64,000 bases of DNA from Pseudomonadota bacterium (GCA_021324885.1 JAJPIF010000004.1:1-64000); one strand, 5' to 3'. Shown: positions 7,155-16,265, counted from the first letter of the stretch. Notes: generated by a model from the sequence alone, not told the origin. A program made the numbers and translations.

Positions 7155-8005
7155 AGATCATCGAGTCTCCCGCCGAGATGCAGCGTCTGGCCGACGCTGC
7201 CCGCCTGCGCGGAGATAAGATCGCGCTGGTACCGACGATGGGCTACCTGCACGAGGGCCATCTGAGCCTGATGCGCGAGGGGCGCCGGCGCGCGTCGGTG
7301 CTGGCCGTCTCCCTGTTTGTCAACCCCACGCAATTCGGACCCAATGAAGACCTCGCTGCCTACCCGCGCGATATGCAACGCGATTGCCGTCTGATGGAAT
7401 CGATCCCGGTAGACCTGCTGTTCGCTCCTCAGGCGCAAGCCATGTACCCGCCCGGAGCGCAAACCTGGGTCGAGGTAACCGAGGTCACCCAGGGGATGTG
7501 CGGGGCGTCGCGTCCCGGCCATTTCCGTGGCGTCACCACGGTGGTCGCCAAACTGTTCAATATCGTCAAGCCGCACATAGCCCTGTTTGGCGCCAAGGAC
7601 TACCAGCAGCTATGCGCCGTTCGCCAGATGGTGCGTGATCTCAATTTCGACGTCGAAATCGTGCCGATGCCGACGGTAAGGGAACACGACGGGCTGGCGA
7701 TGAGTTCGCGCAACGCCTATCTCTCGCCGGCTGAACGGGAAAAGGCGCTGAGTCTGAGCCGCGCCTTGGAGGCCGCGCGCGCGTGTTACGTGCAAGGCGA
7801 ACGCAATCCTTATGCATTGGCGCAGCGCGCGCGCGAAGAACTGGGCCGCGACAACGCCGTCAGCGTCGAATACGTGGAAGTGCGCGAGGCAACCACACTG
7901 AAGGAAATAGAGCGGATCGATGGTCCGGCGGTAATCGCGGTCGCGGCGCGCGTGGGACGAACGCGCTTGATAGACAATATCGTGCTGGAGCCATCCTCGA
8001 ACTAA
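7151..8005 (+). CDS. panC: Pantothenate synthetase
   Basis: 284-residue PanC, the ATP-dependent ligase joining pantoate and beta-alanine. Family motifs: PTMGYLHEGHLSL (with the HxGH nucleotide-binding signature of this superfamily), FVNPTQFGPNEDL, FGAKDYQQL and the MSSRNAYLS loop near residue 185. The GTG start overlaps the panB stop by four bases and places the protein at the normal family start (KIIESPAEMQ). A longer upstream frame would lie inside panB. Together with panB and panD it gives a complete route from ketoisovalerate and aspartate to pantothenate. Confidence 0.97.
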   Translation: MKIIESPAEMQRLADAARLRGDKIALVPTMGYLHEGHLSLMREGRRRASVLAVSLFVNPTQFGPNEDLAAYPRDMQRDCRLMESIPVDLLFAPQAQAMYPPGAQTWVEVTEVTQGMCGASRPGHFRGVTTVVAKLFNIVKPHIALFGAKDYQQLCAVRQMVRDLNFDVEIVPMPTVREHDGLAMSSRNAYLSPAEREKALSLSRALEAARACYVQGERNPYALAQRAREELGRDNAVSVEYVEVREATTLKEIERIDGPAVIAVAARVGRTRLIDNIVLEPSSN

Positions 8006-8066
8006 CCCTCGCCTGACCCGGGGAGTGTCTGCAATAGGGTTCTGAACCGGTGGAGTACGAAAGCCA

Positions 8067-8456
8067 ATGAGAATGATGTTGAGAGCCAAGCTGCATCGCG
8101 TGCGTCTGACCCGCGTCGATCGTGACTACGAGGGCAGTGTCGCCATCGATCGTTTGCTCCTGGAAGAATCGGGCATCCTCGAATACGAGATGGTGCATGT
8201 GTGGAATGTGACCAACGGCGAGCGGTTGCAAACCTACGCGATTGCCGCACCCGCCGGATCGGGCGAGATTTGCCTCAACGGCGCCGCCGCGCATAAAGGC
8301 AATCCTGACGATATCGTGATCATCGCGGCATTTGCACCGATGGAAGAAGCCGCGGCGCGCAGCCATAAGCCGCGGGTGGTTTACGTCGATTCGAACAACC
8401 GTTCCCGAACGGCGGCAACGAACGGCTCGAACGGCAGGAGAGCGGAGCAGAGTTGA
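8067..8456 (+). CDS. panD: Aspartate 1-decarboxylase
   Basis: 129-residue PanD, which makes beta-alanine from aspartate for the panC reaction. It carries the self-cleavage site in YEGSVAID, where cleavage between glycine and serine generates the catalytic pyruvoyl group, and the following VHVWNVTNGERLQTYAI and GAAAHKGNPDDIVII blocks. The C-terminal 15-20 residues (NNRSRTAATNGSNG) are low complexity and dispensable-looking. A second ATG two codons later is an equally good start. The gene lies 61 nt after panC, probably in the same transcript. Confidence 0.95.
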   Translation: MRMMLRAKLHRVRLTRVDRDYEGSVAIDRLLLEESGILEYEMVHVWNVTNGERLQTYAIAAPAGSGEICLNGAAAHKGNPDDIVIIAAFAPMEEAAARSHKPRVVYVDSNNRSRTAATNGSNGRRAEQS

Positions 8457-8634
8457 GGGAGGGCGGCGGAGCGCCAAAAAATCGTCACTTGCCAAAATAT
8501 TGGCGCCATTAAAATGCCGTCTTACGTAAGCAGCTTGGTTTCGCACTTGTTTTGGCGTGTCTACATTGGCATAGAAAATGTTCTGCCTATCCTTCGCTAG
8601 TTGATTTGCTCCACAAATAAAGAGGGGGTAGGCA

Positions 8635-8853
8635 ATGATTGTCGAAGACAAGGTAATGACCTTACGCGAGGTATCTGAGTACCTGAAGGTACATCCCTCA
8701 ACCATTTACCGCCATCTAAAGCGCGGCATGATCCCCGCTTTCAAAGTGGGAAGCGATTGGCGGTTCAATATCGAATCGATCGATCGATGGCGTCTGGGAC
8801 AGGATCGGTCTACCACTGAACGCTCACTGGTCTGGGGAAGTTCTTCCAGATAA
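8635..8853 (+). CDS. Small excisionase-family HTH DNA-binding protein
   Basis: A 72-residue protein with the HTH_17/BldC-like winged helix: MTLREVSEYLKVHPSTIYRH for the helix-turn-helix, the RGMIPAFKVGSDWRFN wing and a final helix with DRWRL. Start at ATG 8635, preceded by AGAGGGGG. The 178 nt upstream are visibly more AT-rich than the neighbouring genes. No integrase or other mobile-element gene is nearby, so it is more likely a small regulator than an excisionase. It converges on the RNB gene. Targets unknown. Confidence 0.78.
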   Translation: MIVEDKVMTLREVSEYLKVHPSTIYRHLKRGMIPAFKVGSDWRFNIESIDRWRLGQDRSTTERSLVWGSSSR

Positions 8854-8897
8854 GCCTAGTCTACAGACGACAGACTTGAAGACGAAGATAGGGGGGA

Positions 8898-10874
8898 TTA
8901 GGTGCCGGCTGCGGAGGCCAGAGGCGTCGCAGCTGGCGCCAGACCCACGTATTCCATCGCCAATCCTCCGCGCAGCGGATCGAGGTTGGCGATGCGCACG
9001 AGGATTTTCGAATCGTTGCTGAGATTGGGCGCGCGCCGCAAAGTGCCGCGCAGCGCGTAATCCGTCAGTTCAGCGGTGTTGCCCTCGCGCAAGACCTTTG
9101 CCTCGAACACCGTGCCTGGGGCGAAACGCTCCAGATAGCGCAAGGACCAGTAGCGTTTTGAGCGCCGCTCCAGATCCTTTGCTTCGCTATCAGCCGCTTC
9201 AGCATTGGCCAGCACGGCCAGCAACTCCTCGGTCTGATATGGAGGCTGCGACGATCGGTTCAAAAAGCCGACCAGCTGACGCTGCAAAACCAGGTCGGCA
9301 TAACGGCGGATCGGCGAACTCAGTTGCGCGTAGAACTCAAGTCCGATACCGGCGTGCAGCGCCGGAAACAGCGAAAGCCGGGGATGCTGCGAGGCCAGAT
9401 CTCCGTTTTGACTGGGCTGCACTCGGTAGATGATCGGCACCGAATGGTCGGCGCAAAACCGCGCCGCCAGATGATTGCTGATAATCATGTACTCCGCCAC
9501 CATCTGCCGGCTGGGGGTATCAGTTTCGATCACGCTGATCTCGATCGAGCCGTCGCGCACCCGCACTTTGGCTTCGCGCCTTTGATACAGTACCGCTCCT
9601 GCCCTGCGCCGCCAGTCCCGCAGCTTGAGGGCCATTTCGTACAGTAGGCGGAGACTTTGCGCGCCATCCCCGTCCTGGGTGTCCTTGCCAGCGATCAGAG
9701 CGTCGGCGCGGGCATAGGTAAGACGTGAATTGACGGTGATGGTTGCCGGATAGATTTTGTAATCCACTATGGTGCCGTCGGGATTAAAGCGCACGTCGGT
9801 GGTTAACACCGACCGTTCCCGCCCCGCGACCAGACTGGCCCGCTCGCAGGATATTCGATCCGGCAGCATCCGCACGGTTGCCTCGGGCAGATAGACGGTG
9901 GCGCCGCGCAGCGCAGCTTCCCGATCCATCGCACCGCCGCGGGCCACCCAATCCGACACCAGCGCGATATGGATCAGCACGCGCAGACCGCCGCCGGGCA
10001 GCGGTGCGCAGCTCAAGGCGTCGTCGATTTCGACCGTCTCCTCATCGTCGATACTAATGGTCGGCAGCGGCTCTGCCTGTTGATGGACGGGGGGGTTGAC
10101 GCTGGCCGCCTCTTCGATCGCCGCCGCACTGAATTGGGTCCGGATACCGCCGATCATGACATAGCGCGGGAGGGGCAGCGGCACGCCCAGCCGCTCGAGC
10201 ACTTCATAGGCGGTTTCGGCGGGAGCCAGGTCAGGCGCAGCCGCCGTCAGCAGCGCGCTCATCTCGTTGCTGCGCGTAGAGGGATTGTCCAGATATTTTT
10301 GTAGTTGCTCGATCAATGGACCCGCCGCATCGGCCTTGACCGGCGCATTGTTGAGGACGTCGCGAATCTGCGCCTGGAGTTTTTTGCTCTCGTCGCTGCG
10401 CAAGCGGCTGCGCTCCTGCTGAATCCGGATTCGCTCGACGCGTTCGGCGGAATTGGGCACGAATTCCAGATGCCGCCGGATGAAATAGAGCCGATCGTTC
10501 AACAGCGCGTCGAGCACCACTGTGGTCCCGATCGCGGAACGCTCGCCGAAAAACAACTCCGCCAGCTCCTCGGCCCTGTAGCTGCCACCCTGATCCCTCA
10601 CGACTTCCCAAAGCAGTTTCAGATCGAGTTCGGAGGCCAGCCGGGAACGCTCCGCCTCCAACGCGGCCAGCGCCGTGGAAAGGTTGGCGGGATCGACGGC
10701 GGGTCCGGGATGGCGCACCAGGACCAGGTCGCGGGAGATCGGCTTTTCGCGCCCGTCGGCGCCAATTACGGTTGCGCGTTCGCCTTGATCCCGTACCAGC
10801 AGACCCGGAGTAAGCCGTCCATGTTCGAGGAATTCGACCAGGCGGCCGGGCGTTTTGTTAGTGGGTTGAGGCAC
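8898..10874 (-). CDS. RNB-domain ribonuclease (RNase II/R family)
   Basis: About 658 residues from a GTG start. The N-terminal 230 residues are a divergent RNA-binding and helical region. The RNB catalytic domain begins near residue 272 with SIDDEETVEIDDALS (Mg-binding aspartates about 276, 277, 284, 285) and includes SSPIRRYADLVLQRQL. A C-terminal beta-rich segment resembles an S1-like domain. It should degrade RNA processively 3' to 5'. It is shorter than E. coli RNase R and lacks the usual N-terminal cold-shock domains, closer to the RNase II-like group. The open frame extends 111 codons upstream, but that part has no recognisable similarity and the start is uncertain. Confidence 0.85.
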   Translation of the reverse strand: MPQPTNKTPGRLVEFLEHGRLTPGLLVRDQGERATVIGADGREKPISRDLVLVRHPGPAVDPANLSTALAALEAERSRLASELDLKLLWEVVRDQGGSYRAEELAELFFGERSAIGTTVVLDALLNDRLYFIRRHLEFVPNSAERVERIRIQQERSRLRSDESKKLQAQIRDVLNNAPVKADAAGPLIEQLQKYLDNPSTRSNEMSALLTAAAPDLAPAETAYEVLERLGVPLPLPRYVMIGGIRTQFSAAAIEEAASVNPPVHQQAEPLPTISIDDEETVEIDDALSCAPLPGGGLRVLIHIALVSDWVARGGAMDREAALRGATVYLPEATVRMLPDRISCERASLVAGRERSVLTTDVRFNPDGTIVDYKIYPATITVNSRLTYARADALIAGKDTQDGDGAQSLRLLYEMALKLRDWRRRAGAVLYQRREAKVRVRDGSIEISVIETDTPSRQMVAEYMIISNHLAARFCADHSVPIIYRVQPSQNGDLASQHPRLSLFPALHAGIGLEFYAQLSSPIRRYADLVLQRQLVGFLNRSSQPPYQTEELLAVLANAEAADSEAKDLERRSKRYWSLRYLERFAPGTVFEAKVLREGNTAELTDYALRGTLRRAPNLSNDSKILVRIANLDPLRGGLAMEYVGLAPAATPLASAAGT

Positions 10875-11236
10875 AGAAATACGCCAAGAACTTAGAATAT
10901 ATCTGAGAGCGGTGGAATGAGCACCAGGGTGATGAAGCTGGAGTTGGAGAAAGATCTCTGCCGGGAACTTCGAGCAAAGTCTTCCAGGCTCGCGCTCGGC
11001 GCGGTCGAAGGGCGTTGCGCATCGCCGCCGTTTTGGCTTGGCCAGGGCAAGGCTGAAATCGGTAAACGCGATACGGAACTGGCGCTCTTTCGTCAACCAG
11101 GGCTGGATGAGCTGAATGCCAGCAAGAGTTGAAGCTGCGCTTTGCCGCGCGCGCAAACTGGTTCCATCACGGTTCCTGCACAGGGGCCGAAGCAGACGCC
11201 GGCACACAGGCCGCTGTCTTGCTCAAGTCGTCTAAT
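10875..11236. other. Intergenic, 362 bp without a supported gene
   Basis: Lies between the RNB gene start and the amidohydrolase stop, both minus strand. It must hold the RNB promoter. A TATATT on the minus strand near 10900 is a possible -10 element with no clear -35. Open frames on both strands here lack ribosome binding sites and recognisable similarity. Confidence 0.5.
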
Positions 11237-12964
11237 TTATGCGCGGCCGTGGCGCAGTAGCTTGCCCGGGGTCGCCCCGGTCGGTTTGCCGTCGTCGAAG
11301 GTCATCTCGCCGTTGACGATAATCGCGCGGTAGCCTTTGGCATGCTGCACCCGGCGCCATTCCCCGCCTGGGAAATCGTGCGATATCTCTCCGATCCAGT
11401 CGGGCTCGATAGCGAGTCGGTTCAAATCATAGACGACCACATCAGCCCAGGCGCCCTCGCGCAGCACTCCGCGGTCGCGGAAACCGGCAGCATGAGCGGG
11501 AAGCGCGGAGAGGCGGAAATGCGCCTCTTCCAGCGTGATCTTTTGTTCGTCGCGCACCAGCCAGCACAGGAAATCGGTGGTAAAGGCGCCACCACAGAAG
11601 AACTTGGTATGCGCTCCGCCGTCTGACACCCCGGGAAAGGTGAAACGCGAATTGTTGATCATCTCGGCGGTGAATTCGGCGTTGAAACCGCGGTTGGGAC
11701 CCAGGAATTCCGCTTTCAAGTCGGTCGCGACCGCCAGGTCGAGCATCACATCGGTGGGATGCTTGCTTTCTTCCTGCGCGATCTGGCCGATCGATTTGCC
11801 GACGTACTTTTCCAGCTCCGGCTGATCGTTCACCCATTGAACGATCAAATCCGGGATGCGTCCGCCGACTCCCGCCTGCACGATTTCCAGCCGGCGATTG
11901 GATTGTTGGCTCTTGGCACCCTCGCGCAGCCTGGGGTCCTGCATTTTGCGCAGCTTCTCCGCGTGCGTGCCGGTGGTCATCTCTTTCCAGTACCGGCTGG
12001 AATCGTAGAGGTTCCAATGCTCGAGCGTGAACGCGAATCCGGTTCGATGGGTGCCGCACTGGCCAAAAATCGGCAGCCCTTTGGCGCGCATCTTCTCCAG
12101 CCACCGCAGGCTCTTCTGATGGACCAGCGGATTTTTGCGCGTGGCAACGATCGCGTTGTGCAAAACCGGGCGCTGGGCTTCGGCCGCCAGTTTTTCAACG
12201 AAAGCAAGGTCCTCCTTGATGTAACCCGTGGCCTGGGTGATTTCGATGAAACCCTCGTCGCGTTCGCGCAGCACGCGGGCGAGATTGAGGATATCTTCAT
12301 CGCACATGGTGTCGGTAACCATGGGCGAACCGTCAAAGTCGGCCTGATTTGAATTTCTCCCCAGCCGTTGAATGGAAAAACCGCAAAGCCCGGCGTCCAG
12401 CCCCTGATGTAACAGGCGGCGCATTTCGGCGCGTTCTTCGTCAGTGGCCGAACGCGTCTTGGCCGCCTCCAGGCCCATCACGTAGGTCATCAGCGACGCC
12501 GTCGGCATGTACTGGATACAGTTGACACCCTTGGGAGCACGGTCGAGCGAATCCAGATATTCGGGAATCGTCTCCCAGTCCCATGGCAAACCCAGCTTCA
12601 TCGATTCGTAGGGAATTGCCTCGGTGCGCGTCATAGTGAGCATCGACCGCTCCCGGAAATCCGGCCTGACCGGCGCAAACCCGAAGCCGCAGTTGCCCAG
12701 CACCACCGACGTGACGCCATGCCACCCGGAGATCGTGCAGTACGGATCCCATCGAATCTGGGCGTCGTAATGGGTGTGGAGATCGACGAATCCAGGCGCC
12801 ACGATCATGCCGTCCGCATCGATGACTTTTTTGGCGAAGCCCGGCGGACGCCCGCCGAGTTGCACGATATGTCCGTCCCTGATCCAGACATCGCCGCGAT
12901 AGCGTGGTACGCGAGTTCCGTCGACGATGGTTCCGCCTTTAATTTGGATATCGAAATCGGCCAT
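11237..12964 (-). CDS. D-aminoacylase-like amidohydrolase
   Basis: 575-residue amidohydrolase-superfamily enzyme of the N-acyl-D-amino-acid deacylase/dihydroorotase-like group. The beta-sandwich start MADFDIQIKGGTIVDG leads to the metal motif APGFVDLHTHYDAQIRWDP (H63, H65, D67). Later come SVVLGNCGFGFAPVR with a conserved cysteine, and near the C-terminus PGVSDGGAHTKFF with the metal-proximal aspartate. The C-terminus returns to the sandwich with GAWADVVVYDLN. The enzyme probably hydrolyses an amide bond. The exact substrate is not readable, and this family is often annotated broadly. It is followed closely by no partner gene. Confidence 0.85.
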   Translation of the reverse strand: MADFDIQIKGGTIVDGTRVPRYRGDVWIRDGHIVQLGGRPPGFAKKVIDADGMIVAPGFVDLHTHYDAQIRWDPYCTISGWHGVTSVVLGNCGFGFAPVRPDFRERSMLTMTRTEAIPYESMKLGLPWDWETIPEYLDSLDRAPKGVNCIQYMPTASLMTYVMGLEAAKTRSATDEERAEMRRLLHQGLDAGLCGFSIQRLGRNSNQADFDGSPMVTDTMCDEDILNLARVLRERDEGFIEITQATGYIKEDLAFVEKLAAEAQRPVLHNAIVATRKNPLVHQKSLRWLEKMRAKGLPIFGQCGTHRTGFAFTLEHWNLYDSSRYWKEMTTGTHAEKLRKMQDPRLREGAKSQQSNRRLEIVQAGVGGRIPDLIVQWVNDQPELEKYVGKSIGQIAQEESKHPTDVMLDLAVATDLKAEFLGPNRGFNAEFTAEMINNSRFTFPGVSDGGAHTKFFCGGAFTTDFLCWLVRDEQKITLEEAHFRLSALPAHAAGFRDRGVLREGAWADVVVYDLNRLAIEPDWIGEISHDFPGGEWRRVQHAKGYRAIIVNGEMTFDDGKPTGATPGKLLRHGRA

Positions 12965-13173
12965 GCTCGGTTCCCTCCCGTGCCGCAGGTCAGGGAGCGT
13001 TGATGTTGATTGAGTTTCGCGCCATCGGGGAATTCGATCAAGGGAAAACCCGTCCAGTCTTGTACTGCTCCTGAAATCCCTTTTTAGCTCGGTCTTTCGA
13101 AACCGCAAGCCATGGTAATCGCGGTCTTTCGCGTTAACCACACAGGCACCGCCCTTAATGGCGGATCTTAATG

Positions 13174-13203
13174 TGGTTTGTTTCCGGTCTATTGGTTTAT
13201 AAT
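13174..13203 (+). promoter_or_regulatory. Possible promoter of pcm
   Basis: A perfect TATAAT at 13198-13203, with a poor -35 candidate (TGGTTT, 13174-13179) 18 nt upstream. Transcription would start near 13210, where a GTG in the pcm frame lies, so the mRNA could be leaderless. Only the -10 match is strong. Confidence 0.3.
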
Positions 13204-13209
13204 CATCTG

Positions 13210-13851
13210 GTGGACCTTGCTCTGGCACGCCACCGGATGGTCAGGGAACAACTCAAGGCGCGCGGGATCAACGACCCGCGCGTGCTGGAGGCAATGGGGA
13301 CGGTGGAGCGCCATCGCTTCGTCAGCCCGGGCCTCGCCGAGTATGCCTACGAGGACGGGCCGCTACCGATCGGTTCGGGCCAGACCATCTCGCAGCCCTT
13401 TATTGTCGCAGAAATGATGCAGATTGCCGAATTGAAGGGACATGAAAAAGTGCTGGAGGTCGGCACCGGATGCGGCTATGCGACCGCAATCCTGGCGCGA
13501 CTGGCGCGAGAGGTCTGGACTATAGAATGTATCGCGGAGCTTCAGCGTCGCGCGATTTCGACCCTGGCCGAAATCGGGGTGGGCAATTGTTGCTTCCGGC
13601 TGGGCGACGGTTCGGTTGGATGGCCTGAAGCGGCGCCCTTTGACGCGATCATCGTCACCGCCGCGATGCCCGGAATTCCGCGGCCGCTGCTGGCCCAACT
13701 GTCCCCGGCGGGCCGGCTCATCGCGCCGGTGGGAGAAGACGAACTTCAGACTCTGGTACGTATCGCGCGTCAGGACGGTCACTGGCGGGAGCGCTATTTC
13801 GGCGAATGCCGCTTTGTCAAAATGACCGGAAAATTCGGCTTTGACGCTTAG
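13210..13851 (+). CDS. pcm: Protein-L-isoaspartate O-methyltransferase
   Basis: 213 residues from GTG 13210, close to the usual length. It methylates isoaspartyl residues with S-adenosylmethionine to start repair of aged proteins. Conserved pieces: MVREQLKARGI, LPIGSGQTISQPFIVA (substrate loop) and the SAM site VLEVGTGCGYATAILA, followed by IIVTAA. An ATG at 13171 would add 13 residues with no family counterpart, and a perfect TATAAT lies between the two candidate starts. The gene divergently neighbours the amidohydrolase and is followed 129 nt later by an M23 lipoprotein, recalling the pcm-nlpD pair of other proteobacteria. Confidence 0.92.
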   Translation: MDLALARHRMVREQLKARGINDPRVLEAMGTVERHRFVSPGLAEYAYEDGPLPIGSGQTISQPFIVAEMMQIAELKGHEKVLEVGTGCGYATAILARLAREVWTIECIAELQRRAISTLAEIGVGNCCFRLGDGSVGWPEAAPFDAIIVTAAMPGIPRPLLAQLSPAGRLIAPVGEDELQTLVRIARQDGHWRERYFGECRFVKMTGKFGFDA

Positions 13852-13980
13852 GGTGGCGTTGACGCGCCCCAAATCAATTTAGAGAATAATTCAGGCCAGC
13901 TTATTGAAGCGGCTTCCCGCGGTGCGCAATGGTGCGACGCCGGGACAGGGCCCGGCAAGGCCGGTGGGAGAGGCAGGTCG

Positions 13981-14526
13981 TTGGGGCAGTGGCGTAAGAG
14001 CACTTATCATTGGCGCGACGCTTTTTTTCTGCTGACCGCTTTGCTGCTGACCTCATGCGCGGCCCGCCGGCCGCCAGCAATCGCCCCCTCGCCTCCGCCC
14101 TCTTACAAGGCGACGCGTTTCCAGTGGCCCGTGGCCAATCCCAACGTTTCCTCAGGTTTTGGAATGCGCCATGGCGCGATGCATGAAGGGGTCGATTTGG
14201 CGGCCCCGGCCGGAACGCCGGTGATGGCAGCGGCAAGCGGCCGCGTCATCTTCGTCGGCCGAATGCGCGGCTACGGCAAGATCGTCATTGTTAAGCACCC
14301 GGACCGTTATGTCACCGTTTATGCTCACGATTCGACCAATTATGTACGCGAGGGCCAGTTCGTCAGCCAGGGCCAGATGATCGGACGGGTGGGACGCACC
14401 GGTCACACCACCGGCGCCAATCTGCATTTCGAGATCCGCTATGATAACGTCGCCCGCAATCCGCTGCTTTACCTGCCCCCGGTCAGGAACACCGATGTAA
14501 CTCGCCTGGCGGGCGCCGGCAATTAG
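13981..14526 (+). CDS. M23/LytM-domain lipoprotein (NlpD/EnvC-like)
   Basis: 181 residues from a TTG start. The N-terminal hydrophobic segment ends in a lipobox-like LLLTSCAA (cysteine about residue 26), suggesting a lipoprotein. A proline-rich linker precedes the LytM domain, with SSGFGMRHGAMHEGVDLAAPAGTPV split here into GFGMRHG and MHEGVDLA, and LHFEIRYDNVARNP at the end. Zinc ligands H and D of HEGVD, and the HFE histidine, are present, so it may be an active endopeptidase rather than only an amidase activator. No LysM domain is visible. Its position after pcm parallels nlpD. Confidence 0.85.
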   Translation: MGQWRKSTYHWRDAFFLLTALLLTSCAARRPPAIAPSPPPSYKATRFQWPVANPNVSSGFGMRHGAMHEGVDLAAPAGTPVMAAASGRVIFVGRMRGYGKIVIVKHPDRYVTVYAHDSTNYVREGQFVSQGQMIGRVGRTGHTTGANLHFEIRYDNVARNPLLYLPPVRNTDVTRLAGAGN

Positions 14527-14679
14527 GCCTCCGGACAACTTTTGCGGCCTGACATTATCAGGCATGCTTTGGGAGTGCCGGCCAACCATGGAAGTCGGGG
14601 CAGCCTGACTTCAAAGGCAGAGATCGCGGGCTGGATGGAGGCCGGCGCTGCGCTGATTTGGACAGCCCATCAGGAGCCT

Positions 14680-15201
14680 ATGACAAACGAGGAACTCAAA
14701 ACCTACATTCGCGATATTCCTGACTTTCCGAAACCTGGAATCGTTTTCAAGGACATTACGCCGTTGCTAGCCGATGCTCGCGCGTTGGCCGCCACGGTGG
14801 ATCATATCGCGGAGCCTTTTTTGGGTTCGGTGGACGCGGTGCTGGGTATCGAGTCGCGCGGTTTCATCGTCGGCGCGGCGGTGGCCTACCGGCTGGGAGT
14901 GGGGATGGCGATTGCGCGCAAACCCGGCAAACTCCCCTACCATCGCGTCTCCCAGCAGTACCAGCTCGAGTATGGCTTCGACTCCCTGGAGATGCATCAG
15001 GACGCGGTCGCGGTCAACAGCCGGGTGCTGATCGTCGATGACCTGTTAGCGACCGGCGGCACCGCCGAAGCGGCAATCGGCCTGGTCAAAGCTCTCAAGG
15101 GGCAGGTGGTCGGATGTGCATTTATAATTGAATTAGGTTTTCTGCACGGCCGCTCGCGCCTGGGGGAGGTAAACTGCCGGGCCCTCATCCGTTACGATTG
15201 A
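14680..15201 (+). CDS. apt: Adenine phosphoribosyltransferase
   Basis: 173-residue Apt, converting adenine and PRPP to AMP in purine salvage. The type I PRTase signature VLIVDDLLATGGTAEAA (about 124-140) binds PRPP. The adenine-specific N-terminal block IRDIPDFPKPGIVFKDITPL, and the loop IARKPGKLPY, are also present. The ATG at 14680 has AGGAG four bases upstream and matches the family start; the frame upstream is unrelated. It is followed 25 nt later by the cation transporter gene. Confidence 0.95.
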   Translation: MTNEELKTYIRDIPDFPKPGIVFKDITPLLADARALAATVDHIAEPFLGSVDAVLGIESRGFIVGAAVAYRLGVGMAIARKPGKLPYHRVSQQYQLEYGFDSLEMHQDAVAVNSRVLIVDDLLATGGTAEAAIGLVKALKGQVVGCAFIIELGFLHGRSRLGEVNCRALIRYD

Positions 15202-15226
15202 GAAAAAAACCTCGGTTGGATTCACG

Positions 15227-16105
15227 TTGCAACATCCTGCCTCAGATGTTCGCCGTCTATCGATCGTTTTGACGGTCACGGCGGCGTACTTTCTCACCGA
15301 GTTAATCGGCGCAATCTCCACCAACAGCCTGGCGCTGTTCTCCGACGCTTTCCATCTGCTGACCGATATAGGCGCGATCGTGCTCAGCCTTTTCACACTG
15401 TGGATCTCCGCGCGTCCGGCCCGCGCCGGCAAAACCTACGGATATCTGCGCGCGGAAATTCTCGGCGCGGTGCTCAACGGCTTGTTTCTGTGGGTGATCG
15501 TCGGCTTTCTGATCTTCGAAGCCGTAGAGCGCCTGGGCAGGCCCACCAGTGTAAACGGGCTTCCGGTTATGGCGATTGCCGCCGCGGGCGTGCTGGTCAA
15601 CTCGTTTTCCGCCTACTACACGCATCAGGGAACACAGCATGGGCACGGGATGGCAGTACGGGCGATTTTCGTACATGTCGTTTCCGACATTGCGGGTTCG
15701 ATCGGTGTTCTTATCGCGGGAGCGCTCATCTACTTCACCCATTGGCACCTTGCCGATCCGCTGGTCAGCATCTTTATCGCTGTGCTCATCCTTTTCGGAT
15801 CATGGAGGCTGATCCGCGAAGGCGTCGACATTCTGATGGAGGCGGTACCGGCCAATATCGATCTCGACGAATTGCGCGGCAAACTGCTCGAGGTACCTGG
15901 AACGGAGGAAGTCCACGATCTGCACGTATGGTGCCTCACCGCCCGCGAATTCGCGCTGTCCGCGCATGCGGTGGTCACCGATCAGGTCGATTCGGATCGG
16001 ATCCTTTCCGATATCTCCGAGGTGCTGGCCAAATACAACATTCGTCATATGACCATCCAGATCGAGCGCGACAGCCGCCGCGAGCACGAACCGGAACATT
16101 TTTAA
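15227..16105 (+). CDS. Cation diffusion facilitator (zinc/cobalt efflux)
   Basis: 292-residue CDF transporter with six predicted membrane helices and a cytoplasmic C-terminal domain. The metal-site motifs are visible: SLALFSDAFHLLTDIG in helix 2 (D and H of the tetrahedral site) and HVVSDIAGSIGVL in helix 5 (HxxxD). That set is typical of zinc-preferring members such as ZitB/CzcD. A histidine-rich segment (HQGTQHGHGM) lies between helices 4 and 5. The start is TTG, and the N-terminus lacks the histidine-rich leader often seen. The C-terminal domain carries HDLHVWCLT. Confidence 0.92.
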   Translation: MQHPASDVRRLSIVLTVTAAYFLTELIGAISTNSLALFSDAFHLLTDIGAIVLSLFTLWISARPARAGKTYGYLRAEILGAVLNGLFLWVIVGFLIFEAVERLGRPTSVNGLPVMAIAAAGVLVNSFSAYYTHQGTQHGHGMAVRAIFVHVVSDIAGSIGVLIAGALIYFTHWHLADPLVSIFIAVLILFGSWRLIREGVDILMEAVPANIDLDELRGKLLEVPGTEEVHDLHVWCLTAREFALSAHAVVTDQVDSDRILSDISEVLAKYNIRHMTIQIERDSRREHEPEHF

Positions 16106-16265
16106 CCCCGAAAAATCGAAAAGAGAGAAGAAAACCAACTCGACCCCGCTTTACTTCTCTCATCATGAGCGAGGCGGACCTGCCCACACGGCGCGTGTGT
16201 CGAGGGGCTGAACGCGGTATGCTTCAGGTGTTGGGGCAAAGCAACGAATCGGGGGAAATCTGGCG

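Noticed and set aside
10917-11132. 71-codon plus-strand frame upstream of the RNB gene
   Set aside because: No ribosome site, no similarity and antisense to the likely RNB promoter region.
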